This document shows positions 49,985 through 57,230 of a stretch of 64,000 nt of DNA, in pieces. Source of the DNA: Chryseobacterium sp. OSA05B (lineage in GTDB: Bacteria > Bacteroidota > Bacteroidia > Flavobacteriales > Weeksellaceae); assembly GCF_019970065.1 (NCBI RefSeq), contig NZ_JAHXYH010000002.1:496001-560000 (forward strand), given 5' to 3'. Made by a program: the position numbers and the translations under genes. Within the stretch, counting starts at the first letter, position 1, and each line of letters begins with the position of its first letter. The notes beneath the pieces are model-generated. The model searched no databases. It saw only the letters and a list, made by a program, of their open reading frames with translations, and was not told where the DNA came from.

Positions 49985-50113
49985 AAATTGGGGCATGACA
50001 TTTTCGGAAGGAAACTTCCCGGTAGAAATTATTTAAAATGGAATAGTTGTGTTGGAAATGAATGTTATTCATGTTGGGGATGCGGTTCTGCTGCATCTCC
50101 TTTTTTGATATGG
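49985..50113 (+). other. Possible decayed leader/Cys-rich peptide remnant
   Basis: In one frame the stretch reads KLPGRNYLKWNS followed by CVGNECYSCWGCGSAAS, vaguely like the K-L-S-R-E-N-L-K double-glycine leaders of Chryseobacterium bacteriocin-like peptides plus a Cys-rich core. Frame breaks would be needed to restore the leader. The remainder of the frame runs antisense to the HD gene and is a shadow. Low support. Confidence 0.2.
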
Positions 50114-50731
50114 TCACAAAAGCTGAAGTTCTGCGGTTATATTCTGCCGGGCCTGCTGTTCGTACAGATTGATGAACTCTCTGGTTTTAAAAATACTTTC
50201 GAGTTCCAGAAAATGTCTGAGTACCTTTCTTCTTCCGGGTTTATACAGCAGATCGGGATAAATGGCATACTCCTTTCTGATCTTCCGGGTATAATCGAGA
50301 TATACGGCGAGATCTTTTCCCAGAATAGAAAGGTCAGTATCAAGAAGATAATTGGTGTCGGATTCATCAGAAAGTTGATGTGATTTTGTAGCTAAAATCT
50401 GCGATGAAATTTTTGAAATCATCTCTGAATTTAAATCTAACTTTTGAAGCCTTTCCACAGCACACCATGCGCTTTTTTCTTCATTCGATTTTGAAGTGGC
50501 ATCATAAATAATATCATGATAAAATACCGAAAATGAAACCGAAACCGGATCCTGAAGGTGGCCTTGTGCAGTTTCCAGCTCCAGAAACATATTTTCCAGA
50601 TGGAATAGATCATGATAATATCTGCCTTTTTCAGAATATTTTTTTTCAATTTCCTGCCACAAGCTGTTGATAAGATCCTGGTCTTTTGAAATGGTAAGGC
50701 AGAGATCTGTAAATTTTTCTTTCAGATTCAT
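50114..50731 (-). CDS. HD-superfamily predicted phosphohydrolase
   Basis: 205 residues. Metal-binding pattern with H in YHDLFHLENMF, HD in SVFYHDIIYDA, and a later D in LDTDLSILG. Resembles a COG4339-type uncharacterised HD protein (also found as a stand-alone enzyme in Bacteroidota). Cytosolic; probably a nucleotide or nucleotide-like phosphohydrolase. Its start is 28 bp from the stop of the rhodanese gene, on the same strand, but the terminator there makes it separate. Confidence 0.85.
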   Translation of the reverse strand: MNLKEKFTDLCLTISKDQDLINSLWQEIEKKYSEKGRYYHDLFHLENMFLELETAQGHLQDPVSVSFSVFYHDIIYDATSKSNEEKSAWCAVERLQKLDLNSEMISKISSQILATKSHQLSDESDTNYLLDTDLSILGKDLAVYLDYTRKIRKEYAIYPDLLYKPGRRKVLRHFLELESIFKTREFINLYEQQARQNITAELQLL

Positions 50732-50741
50732 AAGTAATGGA

Positions 50742-50772
50742 GATAAAAAAAAGGAACTTTAAAAAGTTCCTT
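50742..50772 (-). terminator. Terminator of the rhodanese gene, overlapping its stop
   Basis: Ten-bp stem AAGGAACTTT / AAAGTTCCTT with a very short A/T loop; on the minus strand a T8 tail follows. It includes the last codons of the gene at 50759. Confidence 0.75.
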
Positions 50773-51058
50773 GATTTGCTTCCAACGCAGCTTTCAGTTC
50801 AGCCCAGCCTCCGCCGTTATGACCGTCTTTCAAGCCTTGTCCGTTAAGATATTCCAATGCTTTTCCGCTTCTGTTTCCACTTCTGCAGAATAAAATTACT
50901 GGTTTTTCAATAGATAAGATCTCTTCTTTTCTGTCTTCTACTTCGCCCAGAGGAATATTCTTGGCTCCGTCTATATTTCCGTCCATTTCAAGTTCCATTG
51001 GCTCACGAACGTCGATTAATTCATAATTTCCCGATTGTATTACTTCTATTAAAGACAT
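50759..51058 (-). CDS. Rhodanese-like domain protein
   Basis: 99 residues, a single rhodanese domain: YELIDVREPMELEMDGNIDGAKNIPLGE and the active-site loop LFCRSGNRS with the catalytic Cys. Small stand-alone rhodaneses transfer sulfane sulfur to acceptors such as cyanide or thioredoxin. Cytosolic. Confidence 0.93.
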   Translation of the reverse strand: MSLIEVIQSGNYELIDVREPMELEMDGNIDGAKNIPLGEVEDRKEEILSIEKPVILFCRSGNRSGKALEYLNGQGLKDGHNGGGWAELKAALEANQGTF

Positions 51059-51129
51059 AACTGTTTAATTTTAGATTAAAAAATAAGAACGAAAATACGC
51101 AATTTTTTTCTGAAATAAATCCTAAACTT

Positions 51130-52341
51130 TTAGAAAAGAGTATACCCCAGAATCACAGATACTGTTTTGTAATCTGCATTAAGTAATAAACGATCTCTCA
51201 GGAGATCTCTTGAAGTTCCTACCCTGAATTCTGCGCTGTATTTGTCCTTGTACTTATAACCTGCTCCAAATACAAAATTGTTGGCGGATTTTACTTTCCA
51301 GATATTGCTGTCATAATTTACCGAAGAGTTGATGTTGAAGTTTAAAGAATAGCCGGCGTTAATAAATATTTTAGAATCGTCATTAAGGAAAAGATAGTGT
51401 CTTATACCTATCGGAAGGTCTATAGATTTATAATCAATACTTGCCTGCATTCTGGTTTCGTTGTAAGTTCCGGCATACACAATGGCTTCAGTTTCATTTT
51501 TATAGTATTGATAAGTAGGTTCAGCAAAGATGGCCCATTTATTTTTATTGAAAGGCAAGACATACTCTAATTCCATACCGATTCTGAAAGTGGTTTTATT
51601 CCCAAATTCAGTAGTGTCGTATCTCAGATTAGACATAATTGAGGTTTCAGCAGAAGAAAAGCTGATTCCCGGTCTTATGCTTAAATGGAAAAGGTTTTTC
51701 TTCTTGTTGGACTGTGTATAATTTGAAACCTGTCCACCAGAACATTCATTGTAAGATATGAATATTTTCGTCAGATCCTTTCTTGCGTATTCCGCATCCT
51801 GAATTTGTTTGTTGCCAATATTGCATTGTAAGTTCTCTGAAATCTGTTTTTTATAATCTTCATTATAATGAATTGTATTTCCATTGACGTAATACGGCTT
51901 GTAGACAAGCTGCTTAGGCTCAGAACCGCTTACCGTATAAAAAAGTCTTTTGGTATCGCCGTTTTCATAATACAGTAAACCCGCTTTGCCGTCTACCAGA
52001 TATTTTAAAAACAAAGTTTCCTCTTTAAATTCCGGATTTTTCTCAATGGACATTCTATTCAGATCTGCAGAAGAATAATCAATCATTACTGTTTTTCGCA
52101 CATATCGGTCACTTCCTTCAATACCAAATTCCTGAATGTTTTTGATGTTTTCCTTAATAATTTGGCCGTTATCATCTGTTTTATATTGAAATTCTGTAGG
52201 GTTATATTTCCAGTCCGCGTTTTTAATGAGTACCTCTTTTCTCTCACCCGAATTGTTGACGATGTATCCTTTTTCAAATTTAATTTGTGCTGAATAAAGG
52301 GTTACAGCGAGAAGTCCTGTCAATAGACTTATTTTTTTCAT
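51130..52341 (-). CDS. Outer-membrane beta-barrel protein
   Basis: 403 residues with a signal peptide ending near TLYSAQ. The first ~200 residues form a soluble beta-rich domain, the last ~190 residues a barrel (FHLSIRPGISFSSAETS... VILGYTLF with a C-terminal Phe). Two Cys pairs in the first domain (LQCNIGN and YNECSGG). Related to PorT-like outer membrane proteins in general form. Role unknown. Confidence 0.8.
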   Translation of the reverse strand: MKKISLLTGLLAVTLYSAQIKFEKGYIVNNSGERKEVLIKNADWKYNPTEFQYKTDDNGQIIKENIKNIQEFGIEGSDRYVRKTVMIDYSSADLNRMSIEKNPEFKEETLFLKYLVDGKAGLLYYENGDTKRLFYTVSGSEPKQLVYKPYYVNGNTIHYNEDYKKQISENLQCNIGNKQIQDAEYARKDLTKIFISYNECSGGQVSNYTQSNKKKNLFHLSIRPGISFSSAETSIMSNLRYDTTEFGNKTTFRIGMELEYVLPFNKNKWAIFAEPTYQYYKNETEAIVYAGTYNETRMQASIDYKSIDLPIGIRHYLFLNDDSKIFINAGYSLNFNINSSVNYDSNIWKVKSANNFVFGAGYKYKDKYSAEFRVGTSRDLLRDRLLLNADYKTVSVILGYTLF

Positions 52342-52425
52342 AGTTAGTTATTAGTTGTAATAATAAGCGTTAAGCCTATTGATAAAATGAATTTTTTTAA
52401 GAGCCACAAATTTATAAATTAATCT

Positions 52426-52433
52426 TAATTTTG
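52426..52433 (+). promoter_or_regulatory. -7 box abutting the queG start
   Basis: TAATTTTG matches TAnnTTTG and is 4 nt before the GTG at 52438, suggesting a leaderless mRNA. Confidence 0.45.
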
Positions 52434-52437
52434 CAAG

Positions 52438-53391
52438 GTGAAAATCCTGAATTCCAGTGCCGAAAAATATGCGCAGTTAATTAAGTCCAAAGCAGAACGT
52501 TTTGGGTTTCAGAGCTGCGGGATCTCGAAAGCAGATTTTTTAGAAGAAGATGCCCCCAATCTGGAAAAATGGCTTAAAAATAATTTCCATGGCGAAATGA
52601 AGTACATGGAAAACCATTTCGATAAAAGGTTGGATCCAAGGCTGCTTGTAGAAGGTTCAAAGTCCATTATTTCACTTTCCTATAATTATTTTCCAAAAGA
52701 AAAGATTTCAACGCTGGAGAATTATAAGATCTCAAAATATGCCTACGCAGAAGACTATCATGAAGTGGTAAAAGAAATCTTACGGGAAATGGTGGAAGAA
52801 CTTCAGGAAGAGATAGGAGCGTTCGGATTCCGCGTTTTTGTAGATTCTGCACCTATTTTAGAGCGAAGCTGGGCCAAGAAATCGGGAATAGGCTGGGTAG
52901 GGAAAAACGCCAATCTCATTACCAGGCAGAATGGTTCCTTTTACTTTTTAGCAGAAATCATCTGTGATCTGGAGCTGGTTGCCGATCATGCCACCACAGA
53001 TCATTGCGGGACCTGCAGAAAATGTATTGATGCATGCCCTACAGATGCCATTGTTTCAGAAAAAATTGTTGATGGAAGCCGGTGCATCTCCTACGCCACC
53101 ATAGAACTTAAAAACGAAATTCCTGATCATTTCAAAGACAGAATGGAAGACTGGATGTTCGGTTGCGATATCTGCCAGGATGTTTGTCCGTGGAACAGAT
53201 TTTCTGCACCTAATCTTCAGAGCAGATTTGTCCCTAATGAATCATTGAAAAATTTCAAAAAAGAAGAATGGAAGGAAATTACCCAGGAAATATTCTCAGA
53301 AATCTTCAGGAAATCTCCCGTAAAGAGAACCAAATTTGCTGGTTTGAAGCGGAATATAGAGTTTTTGGAACGCTCTTCGGATAAGCAGTAG
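52438..53391 (+). CDS. queG: Epoxyqueuosine reductase QueG
   Basis: 317 residues from a GTG. It catalyses the last step of queuosine synthesis, reducing the epoxide using cobalamin and two 4Fe-4S clusters. Ferredoxin-type motifs [12 protein letters not shown] (~190) and [12 protein letters not shown] are present; the cobalamin-site region has [16 protein letters not shown] with its conserved Asp. The start is uncertain by a few codons because no ATG is near. Confidence 0.95.
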   Translation: MKILNSSAEKYAQLIKSKAERFGFQSCGISKADFLEEDAPNLEKWLKNNFHGEMKYMENHFDKRLDPRLLVEGSKSIISLSYNYFPKEKISTLENYKISKYAYAEDYHEVVKEILREMVEELQEEIGAFGFRVFVDSAPILERSWAKKSGIGWVGKNANLITRQNGSFYFLAEIICDLELVADHATTDHCGTCRKCIDACPTDAIVSEKIVDGSRCISYATIELKNEIPDHFKDRMEDWMFGCDICQDVCPWNRFSAPNLQSRFVPNESLKNFKKEEWKEITQEIFSEIFRKSPVKRTKFAGLKRNIEFLERSSDKQ

Positions 53392-53743
53392 GGAAAATTT
53401 TTGGTGACGAATCCTCATTTGGAATTTTCCGGTTCCAAAATTTAGGAGGATAAATTGCCATCCCTTAAGCAGTGTGCTTTAAGGAGGATAAGATTTAATG
53501 CAGTAAGAATATATGGAAAACCTTTCCTAAAAAGAAAAATTGACCTTCAGGAGACCCATGTCCCACCGAAAATCAACGTTTTTTTTGTACTCTTTTGGGA
53601 GCTGTTTTCACTCTTACTTTAAATCTTTTCTGTGATTTTGTATTTTTACGCATATTTGTGAATATTTCGTAACTAAATTTAGTCATTTTTTCGATTAAAA
53701 CAAATACTTTTACGGAAAATTGAAGATTAAATTTTATTAAAAC
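53392..53743. other. Spacer with two stem-loops and a 10-bp direct repeat
   Basis: Stem-loops TTTGGAA / TTCCAAA (~53428-53450) and CCTTAAGCA / TGCTTTAAGG (53463-53484). AGGAGGATAA occurs at ~53443 and ~53482, flanking the second hairpin. No ORF. The last part leads to the DUF2459 gene (TACTTTTA box near 53706). Confidence 0.4.
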
Positions 53744-54427
53744 ATGAGTGTGAAAATTGTATTATTATATGTCCTGAAAACCATAGGAGTTATTTTGGGA
53801 ATTGTAGTTCTTTATGTTATTTTGGGACTTGTACTGCCGCTTATAGAAGTTTCTGCAGATGATGACGGGCAGCCGAAAGATATTCCGATCTATATCTACA
53901 CCAACGGCGTGCATACAGACATCGTAATGCCTGTAAAAAACGACCTTCAGGATTGGGGCACGAAAATTCCGTTTGCCAATACAAAATCAAAAAGTACAGA
54001 TTATAATTATATAGGAATAGGCTGGGGTGATAAAGGATTTTATCTGGATACGCCTACCTGGGCCGATCTGAAGTTTTCCACTGCGGTCAAAGCTGCGTTC
54101 TGGCTTAGCGATTCGGCCATGCACTGTTCCTATTACAAGACCATGAAAGAAGGTGAAGACTGTAAAATGATCATGATCAGCAAAGATCAATATAAGAATC
54201 TGGTGAAATTTATTGAAGATAAATTTGACAGAGATCAGAACGGGAATTTCATAGTAATTCCTACTGATGCCGTTTATGATGTTAACGATGCATTTTATGA
54301 TGCTAAAGGCACGTACAGTTTCCTTTACACATGTAATACATGGGCAAACGATGCCTTGAAGGCAGCAGGACAGAAAGCCGCTCTTTGGACCCCTTCTGAT
54401 TTCGGGATCTTCAGACACTATAAATAA
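53744..54427 (+). CDS. DUF2459 (TIGR02117) family protein
   Basis: 227 residues with an N-terminal membrane anchor (KTIGVILGIVVLYVILGLVLPLI). The body fits the TIGR02117/DUF2459 family: IPIYIYTNGVHTDIVMPV, YIGIGWGDKGFYLDTPTW, FLYTCNTWANDALKAAG. Function is unknown; the His, Cys and Asn residues suggest a papain-like fold. It is 6 bp before the L,D-transpeptidase gene and likely translated with it. Confidence 0.85.
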   Translation: MSVKIVLLYVLKTIGVILGIVVLYVILGLVLPLIEVSADDDGQPKDIPIYIYTNGVHTDIVMPVKNDLQDWGTKIPFANTKSKSTDYNYIGIGWGDKGFYLDTPTWADLKFSTAVKAAFWLSDSAMHCSYYKTMKEGEDCKMIMISKDQYKNLVKFIEDKFDRDQNGNFIVIPTDAVYDVNDAFYDAKGTYSFLYTCNTWANDALKAAGQKAALWTPSDFGIFRHYK

Positions 54428-54433
54428 TTTCTG

Positions 54434-55081
54434 ATGAAAATTCTTGCCGTAATTCTTGCTGTTCACCTTATATTGGCATGCAGTAATGAATCCAGAGGAA
54501 ATCATCCTGTTGTAGCGAATCCTGTTATTAAAACAGAAAAAAGGCCGGAAGCGGACCCATCTGAAATGAAATCAAAGGCTGATAAAGCATTGAAATTTTG
54601 TGTTTCAAAAAAACTCAGCACAGAATTCTGTATTCTGATTGATATGAGCCTTCATTCCGGAACTAAAAGGTTTTTTGTCTGGGATTTTAACACGAATTCA
54701 GTTGCTAAAAAATATCTTGTGGGCCACGGTTGTGGTTTAAACCCATGGAGTTCAGACGCTTCAAAAGATAGTCCGAAGTTCAGCAACGAAGACGGAAGCC
54801 ATCTTTCAGCTTTGGGAAAATATAAACTGCAGGGAAGGGGCCACAGCGATTGGGGAATTAATATCAAATATCTGATGCATGGTTTGGAAGAAACAAACAG
54901 CAATGCTTTGAAAAGGTATATTGTTTTCCATTCATGGGATCAGATGAGCGATGAGGAAGTCTTTCCAAAAGGATCTCCGGAAGGATGGGGCTGTCCCACA
55001 GTTTCCAACAATGCGATGAAAGAAATTGATCCTATGATTCAGCAAGCCGGGAAACCCGTTTTGATGTGGATATATCAGTAA
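54434..55081 (+). CDS. Murein L,D-transpeptidase catalytic-domain lipoprotein
   Basis: 215 residues with a lipobox LACS (Cys16). It matches the YkuD_2 / L,D-transpeptidase catalytic family: VGHGCGLNPWSSDASKDSPKFSNEDGSHLSALGKYKL, FHSWDQMSDEEVFPKGSPEGWGCPTVSNNAM, with the nucleophile Cys in GWGCP. Periplasmic, acting on peptidoglycan. Downstream of DUF2459 by 6 bp. Confidence 0.88.
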   Translation: MKILAVILAVHLILACSNESRGNHPVVANPVIKTEKRPEADPSEMKSKADKALKFCVSKKLSTEFCILIDMSLHSGTKRFFVWDFNTNSVAKKYLVGHGCGLNPWSSDASKDSPKFSNEDGSHLSALGKYKLQGRGHSDWGINIKYLMHGLEETNSNALKRYIVFHSWDQMSDEEVFPKGSPEGWGCPTVSNNAMKEIDPMIQQAGKPVLMWIYQ

Positions 55082-55095
55082 TGAACAGATAAATT

Positions 55096-55557
55096 ATGAA
55101 ACACCGTCTTTTTCGAGAACAACAGCTTAATTGTAGCATAGAAACCGCCTGGAAATTTTTCTCCTCTGCCAATAATCTTTCCGAGATCACCCCGAAAGAC
55201 ATGAATTTTATTGTTCTTACCACTATGGAAAACGATGAAATTTATGAAGGAATGCTCATCGATTATTATGTCTCACCCCTTTTCGGAATAAAAATGAAAT
55301 GGCAGACAGAAATCCTTAAGGTGGATTTTCAAAAGAGTTTTGTTGATCTCCAGAGAAAAGGCCCGTATAAACTTTGGCACCATCACCATGAATTCATTCC
55401 CAATGAGAAAGGAGTTTTGATGAAAGATACGATTGATTATGAGCTTCCGATGGGATTTTTAGGTGAAATAGCCCATCCGCTTTTTGTTAAAAAGAAACTG
55501 GAGCATATTTTCGATTACCGTTATAACGTGTTGGAGAAAATGTTCAATACAAAATGA
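55096..55557 (+). CDS. SRPBCC-family (polyketide cyclase-like) protein
   Basis: 153 residues. START/Bet v1-like fold: LNCSIETAWKFFSSANNLSEITPKDMNF, MLIDYYVSPLFGIKMKWQTEI, LWHHHHEFIPNEKGVLMKDTIDYELPMG. Matches the SRPBCC ligand-binding protein family. Cytosolic. 14 bp after the previous gene, the last of a three-gene unit closed by a terminator. Confidence 0.87.
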   Translation: MKHRLFREQQLNCSIETAWKFFSSANNLSEITPKDMNFIVLTTMENDEIYEGMLIDYYVSPLFGIKMKWQTEILKVDFQKSFVDLQRKGPYKLWHHHHEFIPNEKGVLMKDTIDYELPMGFLGEIAHPLFVKKKLEHIFDYRYNVLEKMFNTK

Positions 55558-55567
55558 GCCTGCATAT

Positions 55568-55607
55568 AATAAGGTCTTTGAAATACTTCAAAGACCTTAT
55601 TTTTTAA
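55568..55607 (+). terminator. Terminator of the DUF2459-LDT-SRPBCC operon
   Basis: Fifteen-bp perfect stem AATAAGGTCTTTGAA with its complement at 55587-55601, 4-nt loop, T run. Confidence 0.85.
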
Positions 55608-55671
55608 TGATATAAAGCAGTATTTAAGTTTTTTTAACATTCGGCATGCCTGAGAACCCGTCTAAAATTCC

Positions 55672-55687
55672 TAGTTTCGCGGAACTA
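55672..55687. promoter_or_regulatory. Imperfect palindrome TAGTTTCGCGGAACTA
   Basis: Arms TAGTT / AACTA around a CGCG centre. It lies upstream of the small ORF and the RND operon, so it may be an operator for an efflux repressor that is not encoded nearby. Confidence 0.35.
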
Positions 55688-55724
55688 TCGTTTTTACTAA
55701 AAAAACAAAGTTTTTCTTATTGAC

Positions 55725-56057
55725 ATGGCAGGTCTGAGGTCACTTATCTTTTTTTATTTCATATTGGTTTTTACCCTTTTCAATTCGAAATGGGCAGAAA
55801 AATCAATGGGAAATATTCCCTGTGTACCGAATATAGGAAACGTTCATATTCTCGATTTCTACGAGGAAACGGATATGAATACCCACGCGCTGCCCGCTGC
55901 CTCAAAAATAGTAAAATACTCAGTCCGTAAAGACGGTTATACCCCGGCAGATTTCTCGGCAATCACTCAGATTACGTCCAGAATCAGCCTTCCTGTTATC
56001 GCCATATCTATTATCTGTGGCGTAAAATCATTTCTCCATCTTCTCCAGTTGTATTAG
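55725..56057 (+). CDS. Small hypothetical protein (uncertain)
   Basis: 110 residues with hydrophobic ends (SLIFFYFILVFTLF and ISLPVIAISIICGV). Codon use looks like neighbouring genes. No family recognised. It may be a genuine membrane protein or a remnant. It lies 58 bp upstream of the RND operon on the same strand. Confidence 0.4.
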   Translation: MAGLRSLIFFYFILVFTLFNSKWAEKSMGNIPCVPNIGNVHILDFYEETDMNTHALPAASKIVKYSVRKDGYTPADFSAITQITSRISLPVIAISIICGVKSFLHLLQLY

Positions 56058-56115
56058 TTTAAGTTATTGACAATCAATTTATTTTAACGATATCTCATAA
56101 CTTAAATACTTTAAG

Positions 56116-57204
56116 ATGTATTCTAAAAATATAATAATTTGCATTTTTGCAATATTATTCGCTGTGTCATGCAGTAAAGACAACAAAAAAAATATAGCAA
56201 AGGACAAAGAAGTTCCCGTGCTTGAAATCAAAGAAAAAGATACACTCGTCAACAACCAGTTCGTCACCGATATCCAGGCAAAGAAAAATGTAGATATCCG
56301 TTCAAGGATCGGAGGGATCATTGAGCATATATATGTCAATGAAGGGCAGTTTGTTCACCACGGCCAGACGCTCTTTAAAATTAGTGACGCTGAGCTTCGG
56401 ATGGAACTTTTAAAAGCTGATGCTGCTTTAAAGCAGACCGATGCCGACGTACGCGTTGCAGAAGTGGAGCTGAAACAGATCCAGAGTCTGCATACCAAAA
56501 AATTTGTAGCGAATAACGAGCTGGAAATGGTCAAAGCAAAACTTTCATCTGCCAAAGCGAAACATGCCTTTGCCGATGCCGAAAGAAAAACAGTTCTGCA
56601 AAAAATAAGTTTCACAAGAGTCACAGCACCTTTTGACGGCGTGATCGATGTGATTCCCCATAAAGAAGGAAGTCTTGTTGAAAACGGAACCCTGTTGACC
56701 ACTTTATCCCAGCTGAATGAGGTGTACGCCTATTTTTCCATTCCTGAAAACCTGTATTTTGAGTTGCTGGCTAATGATAAGATCGGGAATCATCAGAAAA
56801 TAGAACTTACCCTCCCGAATGGAGTCAATTATCAGTTTAACGGTGCCCTGAAAACAGCAGAAGGAGAAATAGACAGAACTACCGGTTCTATCCGGTATAA
56901 AGTGCTTTTCCCAAACCCTGACCGCCTTATCAAACATGGTACTTCAGGAAAACTGATTATTTCCGAGCATCAGGCCAATGCCATTCTGATTCCTCAGAAA
57001 TCCACATTCTCTATCCAGGATAAAACCTACGTATTTGTCGTAGACAAACAGAACAAAGTGAAAATGACCGGTATTAAGATTGGAACTACTCTGAGAGATT
57101 CTTATGTGGTGGAAGGAGGTCTTAAAAAGGGAGATGTAATCATCTATGAAGGAACGCAGTCTTTAAAAGATGGTGATGTGATCAAAATTAAAAAGAAGTA
57201 TTAA
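56116..57204 (+). CDS. RND efflux periplasmic adaptor (membrane-fusion) lipoprotein
   Basis: 362 residues with a lipobox VSCS (Cys15). Biotinyl-lipoyl-like segment RSRIGGIIEHIYVNEGQFVHHGQTLFKI, a long alpha-hairpin, then a beta-barrel TRVTAPFDGVIDVIPHKEGSLV. Links the inner-membrane pump to the TolC-like channel. First gene of the adaptor-pump-channel operon; 26 bp before the pump gene. Confidence 0.94.
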   Translation: MYSKNIIICIFAILFAVSCSKDNKKNIAKDKEVPVLEIKEKDTLVNNQFVTDIQAKKNVDIRSRIGGIIEHIYVNEGQFVHHGQTLFKISDAELRMELLKADAALKQTDADVRVAEVELKQIQSLHTKKFVANNELEMVKAKLSSAKAKHAFADAERKTVLQKISFTRVTAPFDGVIDVIPHKEGSLVENGTLLTTLSQLNEVYAYFSIPENLYFELLANDKIGNHQKIELTLPNGVNYQFNGALKTAEGEIDRTTGSIRYKVLFPNPDRLIKHGTSGKLIISEHQANAILIPQKSTFSIQDKTYVFVVDKQNKVKMTGIKIGTTLRDSYVVEGGLKKGDVIIYEGTQSLKDGDVIKIKKKY

Positions 57205-57230
57205 CCTTTCATCTCTTTAAATCAACTGAC

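Noticed and set aside
49988..50383. Plus-strand ORF of 131 codons as a real protein
   Set aside because: From 50114 it is antisense to the HD phosphohydrolase gene; only the first part is considered as a possible remnant.
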